From positions 51,268-115,267 of the forward strand of contig NZ_JAKNCJ010000006.1 of the NCBI RefSeq assembly GCF_023509525.1: a stretch of 64,000 nt of DNA, written 5' to 3'. Position 1 is the stretch's first letter. Every line of letters starts with the position of its first letter. Position numbers and translations under genes: made by a program. Shown here piece by piece: positions 34,921 to 43,174 of this stretch. Under the pieces are notes generated by a model, which worked only from the letters and a program-made list of their open reading frames with translations, had not been told where the DNA came from and ran no database searches. The DNA comes from Brachybacterium equifaecis. Its GTDB lineage: Bacteria > Actinomycetota > Actinomycetes > Actinomycetales > Dermabacteraceae.

Positions 34921-36104
34921 GCGGCGCGACGACCCTCGCGAGGCCGATCGCGCAGCGGCCGCAGGATCCTGCCGCCTCGCGCGCACGCCGCAGTCGCCTG
35001 CTCGTCGCGCTGCTGGTGCTGGCCGTCGCGGCCGCAGTCGGGATCGGCGTGATGCGCGGCGCCTACCGCGAGGGTCCCTTCGAGCCCTCCTCCCCCACCC
35101 CCACCGGTTCGAGAGCGGTGGTGGAGGTCCTGCAGGATGCGGGGAGCGACGTCCAGGTCCGGCGCTCGACCCTCGACGCCGCGGGCGCCCTCGAGGAAGG
35201 GCGGACGGTCCTGGTCACCGATCCCTCCGCCCTCGGCTCCGCCCAGCTCGGGAGCCTCCACCAGGCCCACGCCGCCGGCACCGGCCGCCTCGTCCTCGTG
35301 CGGCCCGACTTCTTCGCGCTGCGCGCGCTCGCCCCGGGCATCGCGCCCGCGGGAATCCTTCCGGACTCCACCGAGCTCAGCGCCGACGGGAGCTGCGGGG
35401 CGGCGTCCCTGCGCGCGCGCATGATCACCGCCGGTCCGGTCGACTCCCTCGCGCCTGCCGCGACCCGGTATCGCACCGAGAGCGGCAGCGGCGTCTGCTT
35501 CGACGGCGTCGTGGTCCAGGGCGACCGCATCACCGTCCTCGGCAGTGCGACGCTGCTGGCCAACGAGACCGTCGGCGAGCGCGACAACGCGGCCGTCGCG
35601 CTCAACGCTCTCGGCATCGACCGGTCCGCCCCGGTGACCTGGTACCTGCCCTCGGCCTCCGACCCCATGGCCGAGGTGCGCCCGGGTCTGCTGGAGCGCC
35701 TTCCCTCCTGGCTGCTGCCGATCGGACTGTGGATCGTCCTGGTCTCCGCGGCCCTCCTGCTCGCGCTCTCGCACCGACTCGGACCGGTGGTCGTCGAGCC
35801 GCTCCCGGTGCGGGTGCGCGCCCGCGAGCTGACGCTCGGCCGGGCTGCGCTGTTCCAGCGCAGCAGCGCCCGGGACCGCGCCGCGCGCTCGCTGCGCGCC
35901 GCGACCGCCGTGCGCCTCGCGGGGCGACTGGGCGTGCGCCGCGAGGAATCGCTGGACGCGCTGATCGCCGCTCTGCGCGGGCACACCGATGCCACCGACG
36001 CCCAGCTGCGTGCGCTGCTGGGCCCCACCCCGATCACGAGCGACGCCGCGCTCATGCGGCTCGCCAGCGACCTCACCCACCTCGAGAAGGAGATCGACCG
36101 ATGA
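34917..36104 (+). CDS. DUF4350 domain membrane protein
   Basis: 395 residues. A membrane helix (about 25-47) precedes an extracytoplasmic DUF4350 domain (about 50-240, with SRAVVEVLQDAGSDVQVRRS and LVLVRPDFFALRALAPG), a second helix (about 260-285) and a cytoplasmic tail. ATG overlaps the DUF4129 stop (ATGA), and its own stop overlaps moxR (ATGA). Typical component of actinobacterial MoxR-DUF58 loci; function unknown. Confidence 0.87.
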   Translation: MSGATTLARPIAQRPQDPAASRARRSRLLVALLVLAVAAAVGIGVMRGAYREGPFEPSSPTPTGSRAVVEVLQDAGSDVQVRRSTLDAAGALEEGRTVLVTDPSALGSAQLGSLHQAHAAGTGRLVLVRPDFFALRALAPGIAPAGILPDSTELSADGSCGAASLRARMITAGPVDSLAPAATRYRTESGSGVCFDGVVVQGDRITVLGSATLLANETVGERDNAAVALNALGIDRSAPVTWYLPSASDPMAEVRPGLLERLPSWLLPIGLWIVLVSAALLLALSHRLGPVVVEPLPVRVRARELTLGRAALFQRSSARDRAARSLRAATAVRLAGRLGVRREESLDALIAALRGHTDATDAQLRALLGPTPITSDAALMRLASDLTHLEKEIDR

Positions 36105-37126
36105 GCGATCAGCCCTACGGCCCCGACGCCGCCCCTCTGCCCGCGCCCCTCGCCGACGGCTCCTCCTCCCCCGTCGCCGCGGGCGCCCGCGATCGCCTGC
36201 AGGCCGTCGCCGCGGAGATCCACAAGGCGGTGGTCGGCCAGGACGCGGCGGTCACGAGCCTGGTCGTGGGCATGCTGTGCCGCGGGCACGTGCTGCTCGA
36301 GGGCGTGCCGGGAGTGGCGAAGACCCTCCTGGTGCGCTCCCTCGCCGCCTCTCTCGACCTCGAGATGCGGCGCGTCCAGTTCACCCCCGACATGATGCCG
36401 GGAGACGTCACCGGATCGCTGATCTACGACAACTCCACCTCCGACCTCGTCTTCCGCGAGGGCCCCGTCTTCACGAACCTCCTGCTGGCCGACGAGATCA
36501 ACCGCACGCCCCCGAAGACCCAGTCGGCGCTCCTCGAAGCCATGGAGGAGCGCCAGGTGACGGTGGACGGCCGCCCGCGCGCGCTCCCCGATCCGTTCAT
36601 GGTCATCGCCACCCAGAACCCGATCGAGTTCGACGGCACCTACGCGCTGCCCGAGGCGCAGCTGGACCGCTTCCTGCTGAAGGCGGTGCTGCCCCTGCCG
36701 GAGCGGGACGACGAGGTCGATGTGCTGCGCCGTCACGCGGACGGCTTCGACACGCGGGACCTCGCCGCCGCGGGACTGCGCACCGTGGCCGATGCCGAGG
36801 CCCTCCACGCGGCGCAGGCCGAGGTGCTGCGCGTGCGCGCCGAGGAGCCGGTGCTCGCCTACATCGTGGACGTGTGCCGCGCGACCCGGCGCTCCCCGAG
36901 CCTCGCCCTCGGCGTCTCTCCGCGCGGAGCGATCGCGCTGCTGCGCACCGCCCGCGCCTGGGCCTACCTCACGGGCCGCGACTTCGTCACTCCCGACGAC
37001 GTCAAGACGATGGCCCCGGCGACCCTCTCGCACCGGGTGCGGCTGACCACCGAGGCCGAGCTCGAGGGCTCCGCCGTCTCCTCGGTGCTCGCCGCGACGC
37101 TCGCGGGCGTCCCGGTCCCGCGCTGA
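36101..37126 (+). CDS. MoxR family AAA+ ATPase
   Basis: 341 residues. Walker A GVPGVAKTLL (a MoxR-type P-loop), Walker B LLLADEINRTPPKTQSALLE, sensor 1 VIATQNPIEFDGTYALPEAQ and sensor 2 GVSPRGAIALLRTARA. MoxR ATPases act as chaperones that mature or insert metal into partner proteins with VWA domains, here likely the DUF58 protein encoded next (TGATG overlap). Confidence 0.95.
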   Translation: MSDQPYGPDAAPLPAPLADGSSSPVAAGARDRLQAVAAEIHKAVVGQDAAVTSLVVGMLCRGHVLLEGVPGVAKTLLVRSLAASLDLEMRRVQFTPDMMPGDVTGSLIYDNSTSDLVFREGPVFTNLLLADEINRTPPKTQSALLEAMEERQVTVDGRPRALPDPFMVIATQNPIEFDGTYALPEAQLDRFLLKAVLPLPERDDEVDVLRRHADGFDTRDLAAAGLRTVADAEALHAAQAEVLRVRAEEPVLAYIVDVCRATRRSPSLALGVSPRGAIALLRTARAWAYLTGRDFVTPDDVKTMAPATLSHRVRLTTEAELEGSAVSSVLAATLAGVPVPR

Positions 37127-38424
37127 TGCGCCTGTCCCTGACCGTGCGCGGGGCCCTGGTGGGCCTGCTGGCGCTGCTGCCGATCGTGTTGCTGCCCAGC
37201 GGACTCACCGTGGCGCTGTGCGGCGCGGCCTGGCTGCTCGTGCTCGCCCTCGATGTGCTGCTCACCCCCGCTCCGCGCCGCGTGCGGATCACGCGGCGCG
37301 CTCCCGGGCAGACGCGTCTCGGGACGAGCGCGACAGGCCGGCTGCTGCTGACGAACACCACCGGCCGCGCACTGCGGATCGAGGTGCGCGATGCGTGGAA
37401 TCCGAGCGCGGGCCTCACCGCCCAGCGGGCGCAGCTGCGCCTTCCGGCCCAGGAGCGCCGCGCCGTCGACCAGGACTTCACTCCCTGGCGACGCGGGGTG
37501 CACTCCAGCCGGGCCCTCGTGTGCGCGGTGCGGGGGCCGCTCGGGCTCACGCGACGCGCCTCCTCCCTGCCCGTGCCCGGCACTTTCCTCGCCCTTCACG
37601 CCTTCGCCTCCCGCCGTCACCTCCCCTCGCGCGTGCGGCGGCTGCGGGAGATCGAGGGTCTCGCCGCCGTGCACCAACGCGGCGCCGGCACCGAGTTCGA
37701 CTCCCTGCGCGACTTCGTGGACGGCGACGACGTGCGCTCGATCGACTGGCGGGCCACCGCTCGGCGTCGCAGCGTCGTGGTGCGCACCTGGCGGCCGGAG
37801 CGCGACCGGCACGTGCTCATCGTGGTGGACACCTCCCGCACCTCCGCTTCGCGAGTGGGAGACGCCCCCCGCCTCGACGCGGAGATGGACGCGGCCCTGC
37901 TGCTGACGGCGCTGTGCGCCCAGGCCGGAGACCGGGTCGACGTGCTGTGCGCCGACCGGATCCCCCACGTCTCGGTCTCCGGCGCCTCGGCGCGCACGGT
38001 GCTGCACGACGTCGTCGCGGCGACGGCGCCCGTCGAGCCCGCTCTCGTGGAGACCGACTGGGAGATGGTCGCCGCGCAGATCCGGCGGCGCGCCCGCCGC
38101 GGGGCGCTCGTGGTGCTGCTGACGCCCATCGAGCCTGCGGCCGTGCAGCAGGGGCTGCTGCCCATCGCGGCGCGCGTGGCGGCCGACCACCCGCTGATCG
38201 TCGCCTCCGTGAGCGACCCCGCGCTCGAGACCCTCGCCGGGGAGCGCGGCGACATCACTGCGGTGTACCGGGCGGCGTCGGCCGAGCAGGACCGGATGGA
38301 GCGCGCGGGAGCGGCACGGGCGCTCGAGCGCAGCGGAGCCGTGGTCGTCGATGCGGAGCCCGGCTCGCTGCCGCAGCTGCTCGCAGATCAGTACCTCGCG
38401 CTGAAGGCCGCCGGCCGGCTCTGA
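37126..38424 (+). CDS. DUF58 domain protein
   Basis: 432 residues. Two N-terminal helices (about 8-45), then a beta-rich region (50-180), then the DUF58 core TEFDSLRDFVDGDDVRSIDW followed by a VWA-like fold with HVLIVVDTSRTSA (MIDAS-like D-x-S-x-T/S). Partner of the MoxR ATPase. The stop abuts the spoIIM-like stop directly, with zero bases between convergent genes. Confidence 0.93.
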   Translation: MRLSLTVRGALVGLLALLPIVLLPSGLTVALCGAAWLLVLALDVLLTPAPRRVRITRRAPGQTRLGTSATGRLLLTNTTGRALRIEVRDAWNPSAGLTAQRAQLRLPAQERRAVDQDFTPWRRGVHSSRALVCAVRGPLGLTRRASSLPVPGTFLALHAFASRRHLPSRVRRLREIEGLAAVHQRGAGTEFDSLRDFVDGDDVRSIDWRATARRRSVVVRTWRPERDRHVLIVVDTSRTSASRVGDAPRLDAEMDAALLLTALCAQAGDRVDVLCADRIPHVSVSGASARTVLHDVVAATAPVEPALVETDWEMVAAQIRRRARRGALVVLLTPIEPAAVQQGLLPIAARVAADHPLIVASVSDPALETLAGERGDITAVYRAASAEQDRMERAGAARALERSGAVVVDAEPGSLPQLLADQYLALKAAGRL

Positions 38425-39420
38425 TCAGGCGGCGACCGCGACGGCGTCGCCGACCAGCTCCTCCTCGAGATCGCCCGTGATCCCGCTGCGGTGCGCGCGG
38501 CGCCCTCGCACCAGCATGAAGGCGAGGAACGCGAGCCAGGCGATCAGCCCGATGCCGATGCGCACGGCGGGCGGCAGCGCGCTGGGCGTCACGAAGGCCT
38601 CCAGCAGCCCGGAGACGAACAGCACGCCGACCAGCCCGATCGCGACGGTGATCATGGTGCGCGCGGCCCGTGCCAGGGCCCACGTGCGCGGCAGGGGCCC
38701 CGGGCGCAGCCAGGCCCAGAAGAGGCGCAGCCCGGCGCCCGCGCCCACGAAGATCGCCGTCAGCTCCAGGAGACCGTGCGGCAGGATGAAGACGAAGAAC
38801 GTGCCCAGGGCGTCGTGCGCCGCGAGCACTCCGGCCGACAGCCCCACGTTCAGCCCGTTCTGCAGCACCATCCACACGGGCCAGACGCCGGTGACGCCGA
38901 GGACGACCGACTGCACGGCGATCCAGGCGTTGTTCGTCCACACGCCGGCGGCGAATCCGGACGCCTCGCCCTGGAAGTAGTAGTCCACGAAGTCCCGCTG
39001 CGCAAGCTGGCGCTGCTGACCTTCGCTGAGGATCGCCGCCCGCGCTGCCGGGTCCGCCCAGAACCACACGCCGGCGACGAGCGCCGTGAGCAGGAACAGG
39101 CCTGCGCACAGGGCCATTGCCCAGCGCGCCTGGTACAGGGCGGCGGGGAGGTCCTCCCACCAGAAGCGGCGCACCTGGCCCCACAGAGGCGTGCGCGCAC
39201 CCGTGATCCGCAGCCGCGCCCGGTTCAGCAGCACCGACAGCCGTGCGGTCAGCACGGGATCCGGCGAGGTGGAGCGGATCGTGGACAGGTGCGTGGCCGT
39301 GCGCTGGTAGAGCGCGATCAGCTCGTCGATCTGCTCGCCGTCGAGCGCGCGGGTGCGCGAGAGCGCGCGCAGCCGCTCCCAGTCGCTCTGGTGCACGGCG
39401 ATGAAGGCATCGGTATCCAC
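38425..39420 (-). CDS. Stage II sporulation protein M-like (SpoIIM) membrane protein
   Basis: 331 residues from GTG 39420. N-terminal helical domain (about 1-90, MDTDAFIAVHQSDWERLRAL) then five or six membrane helices with YYFQGEASGFAAGVWTNNAW and FILPHGLLELTAIFVGAGAG, conserved in SpoIIM. In non-sporulating Actinobacteria this protein always accompanies MoxR/DUF58/RDD genes; SpoIIM itself scaffolds wall hydrolases in Bacillus. TAGGGT lies 6 bases before the start. Confidence 0.9.
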   Translation of the reverse strand: MDTDAFIAVHQSDWERLRALSRTRALDGEQIDELIALYQRTATHLSTIRSTSPDPVLTARLSVLLNRARLRITGARTPLWGQVRRFWWEDLPAALYQARWAMALCAGLFLLTALVAGVWFWADPAARAAILSEGQQRQLAQRDFVDYYFQGEASGFAAGVWTNNAWIAVQSVVLGVTGVWPVWMVLQNGLNVGLSAGVLAAHDALGTFFVFILPHGLLELTAIFVGAGAGLRLFWAWLRPGPLPRTWALARAARTMITVAIGLVGVLFVSGLLEAFVTPSALPPAVRIGIGLIAWLAFLAFMLVRGRRAHRSGITGDLEEELVGDAVAVAA

Positions 39421-39426
39421 CTCTCC

Positions 39427-39432
39427 ACCCTA
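39427..39432 (-). promoter_or_regulatory. -10-like element of the spoIIM-like gene (leaderless)
   Basis: TAGGGT on the minus strand, 6 bases before GTG 39420. The GGAGAG between is directly adjacent to the start and thus badly placed for a ribosome site. Confidence 0.5.
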
Positions 39433-39524
39433 GGGCGGCGCTCCGCGCAGCGCCCGCGACCAAAGTCGGCGGTGCGATGGGAATGCCCAGCCCTGCGTCC
39501 ATGGAGCAGCGCGCGCACGCCTGT

Positions 39525-39530
39525 CAGACT
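39525..39530 (+). promoter_or_regulatory. -10-like element of the RDD gene (leaderless)
   Basis: CAGACT, 6 bases before ATG 39537; it also argues for that start over ATG 39477. Confidence 0.4.
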
Positions 39531-39536
39531 GGGGCC

Positions 39537-40370
39537 ATGCCCCCCGCCGCCGCCCTGCCCGAACGCGAGGCCCTGGTCACCGGAGAGGCCGTGCTGCTGG
39601 ACCTGCGGCCCGCCTCGTTCGCCACGCGCATGCTCTCGTACCTCATCGACGGCGCGATCATCCTCGCGCTCTCCTTCGGGCTGCTGCTGGCCACGGTGAT
39701 CCTGGGCGCCGGGTATGCGCTCGATCCGGGGCTGATCCGGGCCGGCGTCCTCCTCTCGAGCATCACCGGGTTCCTCGCCTATCCCGTGCTCACGGAGACG
39801 CTGCTGCGGGGCCGCAGCGTCGGGCGCCTGGCCACCGGCACGCGCGTGGTGCGCCTGGACGGCGGGCCCGTGCATCTGCGCCAGTCGCTGCTGCGGGCGA
39901 TCATGGCGATGTTCGAGATCTGGGCGACCACCGGCGTCATCGCCGTGACCTGCGCGCTCATCGATCCCCGCTCCCGGCGGGTGGGCGACCTGCTGGCGGG
40001 GACGATGGTGGTCCAGGAGCGCATGCGCGCTCCTGCGCCGGTGCGCCTCGAGGTGCCCGAGAGCCTGCGGGAATGGGCGCGCTCGGCCGACGTCGGCCGG
40101 CTTCCCGCTCCGCTCCTGCGGGACATCCGGGCTCTCCTGCCCCGCGCCGACGCTCTGAACCCTCAGTCCCGGCGCGCGATCTCGCGCGACCTGCTCGAGC
40201 GCACCCTCGAGCATGTCGCCCCGGCCCCGCCTGCGGGCACGGAGCCCGAGCAGTTCCTCCAGGCTGTCCTGGCGGAGCGCTCGCGCCGGGACGAGGTGCG
40301 CCTGCGCGCGGCCGATGCCCGCGAGCGCGAGCTCGCCGCCGAGACGCGGGCCGTCCCGTTCAGCTCCTGA
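39537..40370 (+). CDS. RDD family membrane protein
   Basis: 277 residues from ATG 39537. RDD domain with PASFATRMLSYLIDGAIILA (R and D of the family name), SVGRLATGTRVVRLDGGPVH and DPRSRRVGDLLAGTMVVQER; three or four helices to about residue 155, then a cytoplasmic helical tail. RDD proteins are implicated in ion or small-molecule transport. Its last 11 bases overlap the end of the convergent phosphomannomutase gene. Confidence 0.92.
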   Translation: MPPAAALPEREALVTGEAVLLDLRPASFATRMLSYLIDGAIILALSFGLLLATVILGAGYALDPGLIRAGVLLSSITGFLAYPVLTETLLRGRSVGRLATGTRVVRLDGGPVHLRQSLLRAIMAMFEIWATTGVIAVTCALIDPRSRRVGDLLAGTMVVQERMRAPAPVRLEVPESLREWARSADVGRLPAPLLRDIRALLPRADALNPQSRRAISRDLLERTLEHVAPAPPAGTEPEQFLQAVLAERSRRDEVRLRAADARERELAAETRAVPFSS

Positions 40371-42147
40371 GGCCGCCCTCGGACGCGGGCCGCTCTTCGG
40401 ACTCGCGGCCCTCGATCAGCACGGGGATCCCGTCGTGGATCGCGAACTCGTGGCCCTGGTCCCGGCAGCGGACACGGGCGGCCTCGAGATCGAGCGCGCT
40501 GCCGCACTGCGGGCAGCGCAGGACATCTCGCACCCAGTCCGGCAGGGCTGAGCCGCCGACGACGTCGGCACGGCTCGGGAGAGGCGCGGCCGCAGCGGGC
40601 TCCGAGGCCGGCGCGGGAGCGAGGTCCGCGGCGGGCTCCGGAGCAGGCTCCTGGGCGGCCTGAGCGGCCGGCTCCGGCCCGGGCTCCGTCCACTCGGACT
40701 CGCCGCGCACGATCGCGAGCACCTCCTCGCGCACGCGCTCCATCGTCTCCGGCGCGGCGGCCTCGACGTTCAGGCGCAGCAGCGGCTCCGTGTTCGAGGA
40801 GCGCAGCGAGAACCACCAGTTCTCCTCCGCGTCCGCGCTCTCGTCCCAGTGCGTCACCGTCATGCCGTCGAGATCATCGATCTGCACTCCGGGGAGGTCC
40901 TGCATGCGCGCGCGCACCCGCTCGCGCGCCGCAGCGGCGTCGGCGACCCGGGAGTTGATCTCGCCGCTGGCGGTGTAGGGATCGTGGGCGGCGAAGAGCG
41001 CGGACAGGGTGCCGTCGGACTCCTCCATCGCGGCCAACACATGCAGAGCGGCGAGCATCCCCGAGTCCGCGAAGAAGAAGTCGCGGAAGTAGTAGTGGGC
41101 GGAGTGCTCCCCGCCGAAGACGGCGCTGTTCTCGGCCATGAGCGCCTTGATGAGCGAGTGGCCCACCTGGGAGCGCACGCGCCGCCCGCCGGCGGCCTCG
41201 ATCGCCTCCTGCACGTGCCGCGAGGACACGAGGTTCGCGACGACGGCGGGGGTCTCCTCCCCCGCGGCGCGCGCCCGCGCGATCTCCCGCTGGGCGATCA
41301 GCGCGGTGATGGCCGAGGGGTTCACTCCGCGGCCCTGCTCGTCGACCACGAAGCAGCGGTCCGCATCGCCGTCGAAGGCGAGGCCGAGGTCCGCACCCTC
41401 GCGCAGCACCGCCGCCTGCAGATCCTTGAGGTTCTCGGGATCCAGAGGGTTCGCCTCGTGATGGGGGAAGGTGCCGTCGAGCTCGAAGTACAGGGGCACG
41501 ATGTCCAGGAACGGCAGGTGCGCGGCGACGGCGGGCACGGTCAGCCCGGCCATGGCGTTCGCCGCATCGACCACGACCCGCAGCGGGCGCCGGCCCGGGA
41601 CCGGGACGAGGCGCAGCACGGTGGCCACGTAGTCCTCGAGGGTGTCGAGATCCTGCGAGCGCCCGCCCGGGACCTCGGGGATCTCCCCGCTCGCCAGATA
41701 CGCCTCGGCCTGGGCCTGCATCTGCGCCAGTCCCGTGCTGCGGCTGATGGGGCGCGCGCCCGGCAGGCACATCTTGATCCCGTTGTCGGGCGCGGGATTG
41801 TGCGAGGCGGTGAACATGGCACCGGCCGCCTGGTGCAGGCCGGAGGTGCAGTAGAGCTGATCGGTCGAGCTGAGCCCCGCGAAGGCGACCGTCGCCCCGC
41901 GGCGCACAGCGCCGTCGGCGAAGGCGCGCGAGAGCTGCGGCGAGGACAGCCGCATGTCATGCGCGATGACCATGTCCTTCGGGTCGAGGAAGTCGGCGAA
42001 CGCCGCGCCGAGGGCGCGCGCCACTTCCTCGGTGAGCTCGGTGCCCGCCTCTCCGCGCACGTCGTACGCCTTGATGATGCGGGAGAGATCAGGGGCGGGG
42101 GCGGCCTCGGCGAGAGGGCTGCGGTCCTCGGTCGGGTTCTCAGTCAC
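40360..42147 (-). CDS. manB: Phosphomannomutase/phosphoglucomutase fused to a Trm112-like zinc domain
   Basis: 595 residues, about 120 longer than usual. The four-domain alpha-D-phosphohexomutase has MFTASHNPAPDNGIKM (phosphoserine Ser115), LAFDGDADRCFVVDEQG (Mg site), GGEHSAHYYFRD (sugar specificity) and RSSNTEPLLRLNVE (phosphate loop). It interconverts mannose-1-P and mannose-6-P for GDP-mannose. A Pro/Ala/Glu-rich linker (about 485-530) follows, then LPDWVRDVLRCPQCGSALDL...RCRDQGHEFAIHDGIPVL, a Trm112/YcaR-like domain with CxxC. In M. tuberculosis the mutase (Rv3257c) lacks this part. GTG start overlaps DUF3499 by 8 bases. Confidence 0.92.
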   Translation of the reverse strand: MTENPTEDRSPLAEAAPAPDLSRIIKAYDVRGEAGTELTEEVARALGAAFADFLDPKDMVIAHDMRLSSPQLSRAFADGAVRRGATVAFAGLSSTDQLYCTSGLHQAAGAMFTASHNPAPDNGIKMCLPGARPISRSTGLAQMQAQAEAYLASGEIPEVPGGRSQDLDTLEDYVATVLRLVPVPGRRPLRVVVDAANAMAGLTVPAVAAHLPFLDIVPLYFELDGTFPHHEANPLDPENLKDLQAAVLREGADLGLAFDGDADRCFVVDEQGRGVNPSAITALIAQREIARARAAGEETPAVVANLVSSRHVQEAIEAAGGRRVRSQVGHSLIKALMAENSAVFGGEHSAHYYFRDFFFADSGMLAALHVLAAMEESDGTLSALFAAHDPYTASGEINSRVADAAAARERVRARMQDLPGVQIDDLDGMTVTHWDESADAEENWWFSLRSSNTEPLLRLNVEAAAPETMERVREEVLAIVRGESEWTEPGPEPAAQAAQEPAPEPAADLAPAPASEPAAAAPLPSRADVVGGSALPDWVRDVLRCPQCGSALDLEAARVRCRDQGHEFAIHDGIPVLIEGRESEERPASEGGLRS

Positions 42148-42511
42148 GTTCGGTCCTCACGACACGGAGATGGCGGGGCTCATGCGCGGCAGAGCCCGGG
42201 GCAGTGCGCTCGCGCTGACCCGCCGCGGAGGCGGGCGCGGGGTGATGCGGCGCCGGATCGGCGTGCGGGCCGACGGCGGCGGCGAGCGCCACGAGGTCGT
42301 CCACCGCGCCGGTGTCGCCGGCGATGCGGATCAGCTCCCAGCCGCGCGGGGCGGTCATCCGCTCCGCATGCTCCAGGCACAGGTCGTAGACGTTCGGCTC
42401 GCTGGTGCGGCCGAGCGGCCCGACGACGACCGTCGAGTCCTCGTAGACGAACGTGAGGGAGCTGACGGCCGGGCGGGAGCATCCGGTCTTGGAGCAGTCG
42501 CGAGCAGGCAC
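42140..42511 (-). CDS. DUF3499 family protein
   Basis: 123 residues from GTG 42511. Compact Cys-containing N-terminus RDCSKTGCSRPAVSSLTFVY and YDLCLEHAERMTAPRGWELI, the conserved DUF3499 core, probably a small zinc-binding fold with Cys and His ligands. The C-terminal ~45 residues are variable. Equivalent of Rv3258c, always next to manB. TAGACT sits 6 bases upstream of the start. Confidence 0.9.
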   Translation of the reverse strand: MPARDCSKTGCSRPAVSSLTFVYEDSTVVVGPLGRTSEPNVYDLCLEHAERMTAPRGWELIRIAGDTGAVDDLVALAAAVGPHADPAPHHPAPASAAGQRERTAPGSAAHEPRHLRVVRTERD

Positions 42512-42517
42512 CCGTGA

Positions 42518-42523
42518 AGTCTA
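42518..42523 (-). promoter_or_regulatory. -10-like element of the DUF3499-manB operon (leaderless)
   Basis: TAGACT on the minus strand, 6 bases before GTG 42511; no ribosome site between. Confidence 0.5.
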
Positions 42524-42607
42524 CGCAGAGCAGGGAGGGAGGCGGCCGTCCCGACACGGACCGCACCGGGCCCGCGTGATCTGCATCCTGCCCCCGAGAC
42601 CATTGGC

Positions 42608-42613
42608 TAGGGT
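42608..42613 (+). promoter_or_regulatory. -10-like element of the Zincin-like gene (leaderless)
   Basis: TAGGGT in a GGCTAGGGTG context, 6 bases before ATG 42620; no ribosome site between. Confidence 0.5.
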
Positions 42614-42619
42614 GCCCCC

Positions 42620-43108
42620 ATGAGCCCCGCCCGAGACCGTCCGCCCCTCCCGCTCCCCGGCGGGGTCGAGCCCTCCCCCGGCGCGATCGCGCGGCGCAGC
42701 GCGCGCCGCCGGGACCGGCACGGGCGGGGCTGGCGCCGCGATCTGGTCCCCGGCCATCTCCCGGGGCACCGCACCCACCGCGACATCTTCGACGACGCGG
42801 TCCTCGATGCGGCTCGGCCGCTCCTCGAGCGCTTCCCCCGCCCGCTGGAGCATCTGGAGATCGCCGTGGAGGACGTCCCGCTGACGGATCCCGCGCCGTG
42901 GGAGGCAGGCGCCGTGACGCTCGGACGGCTCTTCCCGAGCGACCGCGACCATCCGCCGAGGCTCGTGCTCTACCGCCGCCCCATCGAGACGCGCAGCGAG
43001 GACCCGGAGGAGCTCGCGCTCATGGTGCGCCAGGTGCTGTGCGACCAGATCGCCTCGATGCTGGGAATGGCTCCGGAGGACGTCGACCCGGACGCCTGGC
43101 CCGACTGA
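42620..43108 (+). CDS. Metallopeptidase-family (Zincin_1) protein without the HExxH motif
   Basis: 162 residues. An Arg-rich N-terminus is followed by FDDAVLDAARPLLERFPRPL and LVLYRRPIETRSEDPEELAL, typical of the family related to Rv3259. Where active members carry a V-x-H-E-x-x-H helix, this protein reads MVRQVLCDQIASMLGMAPED: neither histidine nor the catalytic glutamate is present. It is therefore probably not a peptidase and may have kept a structural or binding role. Divergent from DUF3499; upstream of whiB2 region in mycobacteria as here. Confidence 0.85.
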   Translation: MSPARDRPPLPLPGGVEPSPGAIARRSARRRDRHGRGWRRDLVPGHLPGHRTHRDIFDDAVLDAARPLLERFPRPLEHLEIAVEDVPLTDPAPWEAGAVTLGRLFPSDRDHPPRLVLYRRPIETRSEDPEELALMVRQVLCDQIASMLGMAPEDVDPDAWPD

Positions 43109-43145
43109 TCGTCGGCCGCCGCTCGCGGGGTGACCGCCGCGCGCC

Positions 43146-43174
43146 TCAGTGCAGCTGCGGATCAGTGCAGCTGC
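43146..43174. repeat. 13-bp direct repeat at the DUF5719 stop codon
   Basis: TCAGTGCAGCTGC at 43146-43158 and 43162-43174, 16 bp apart; the second copy includes the DUF5719 stop codon. Probably a small local duplication. Confidence 0.6.
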
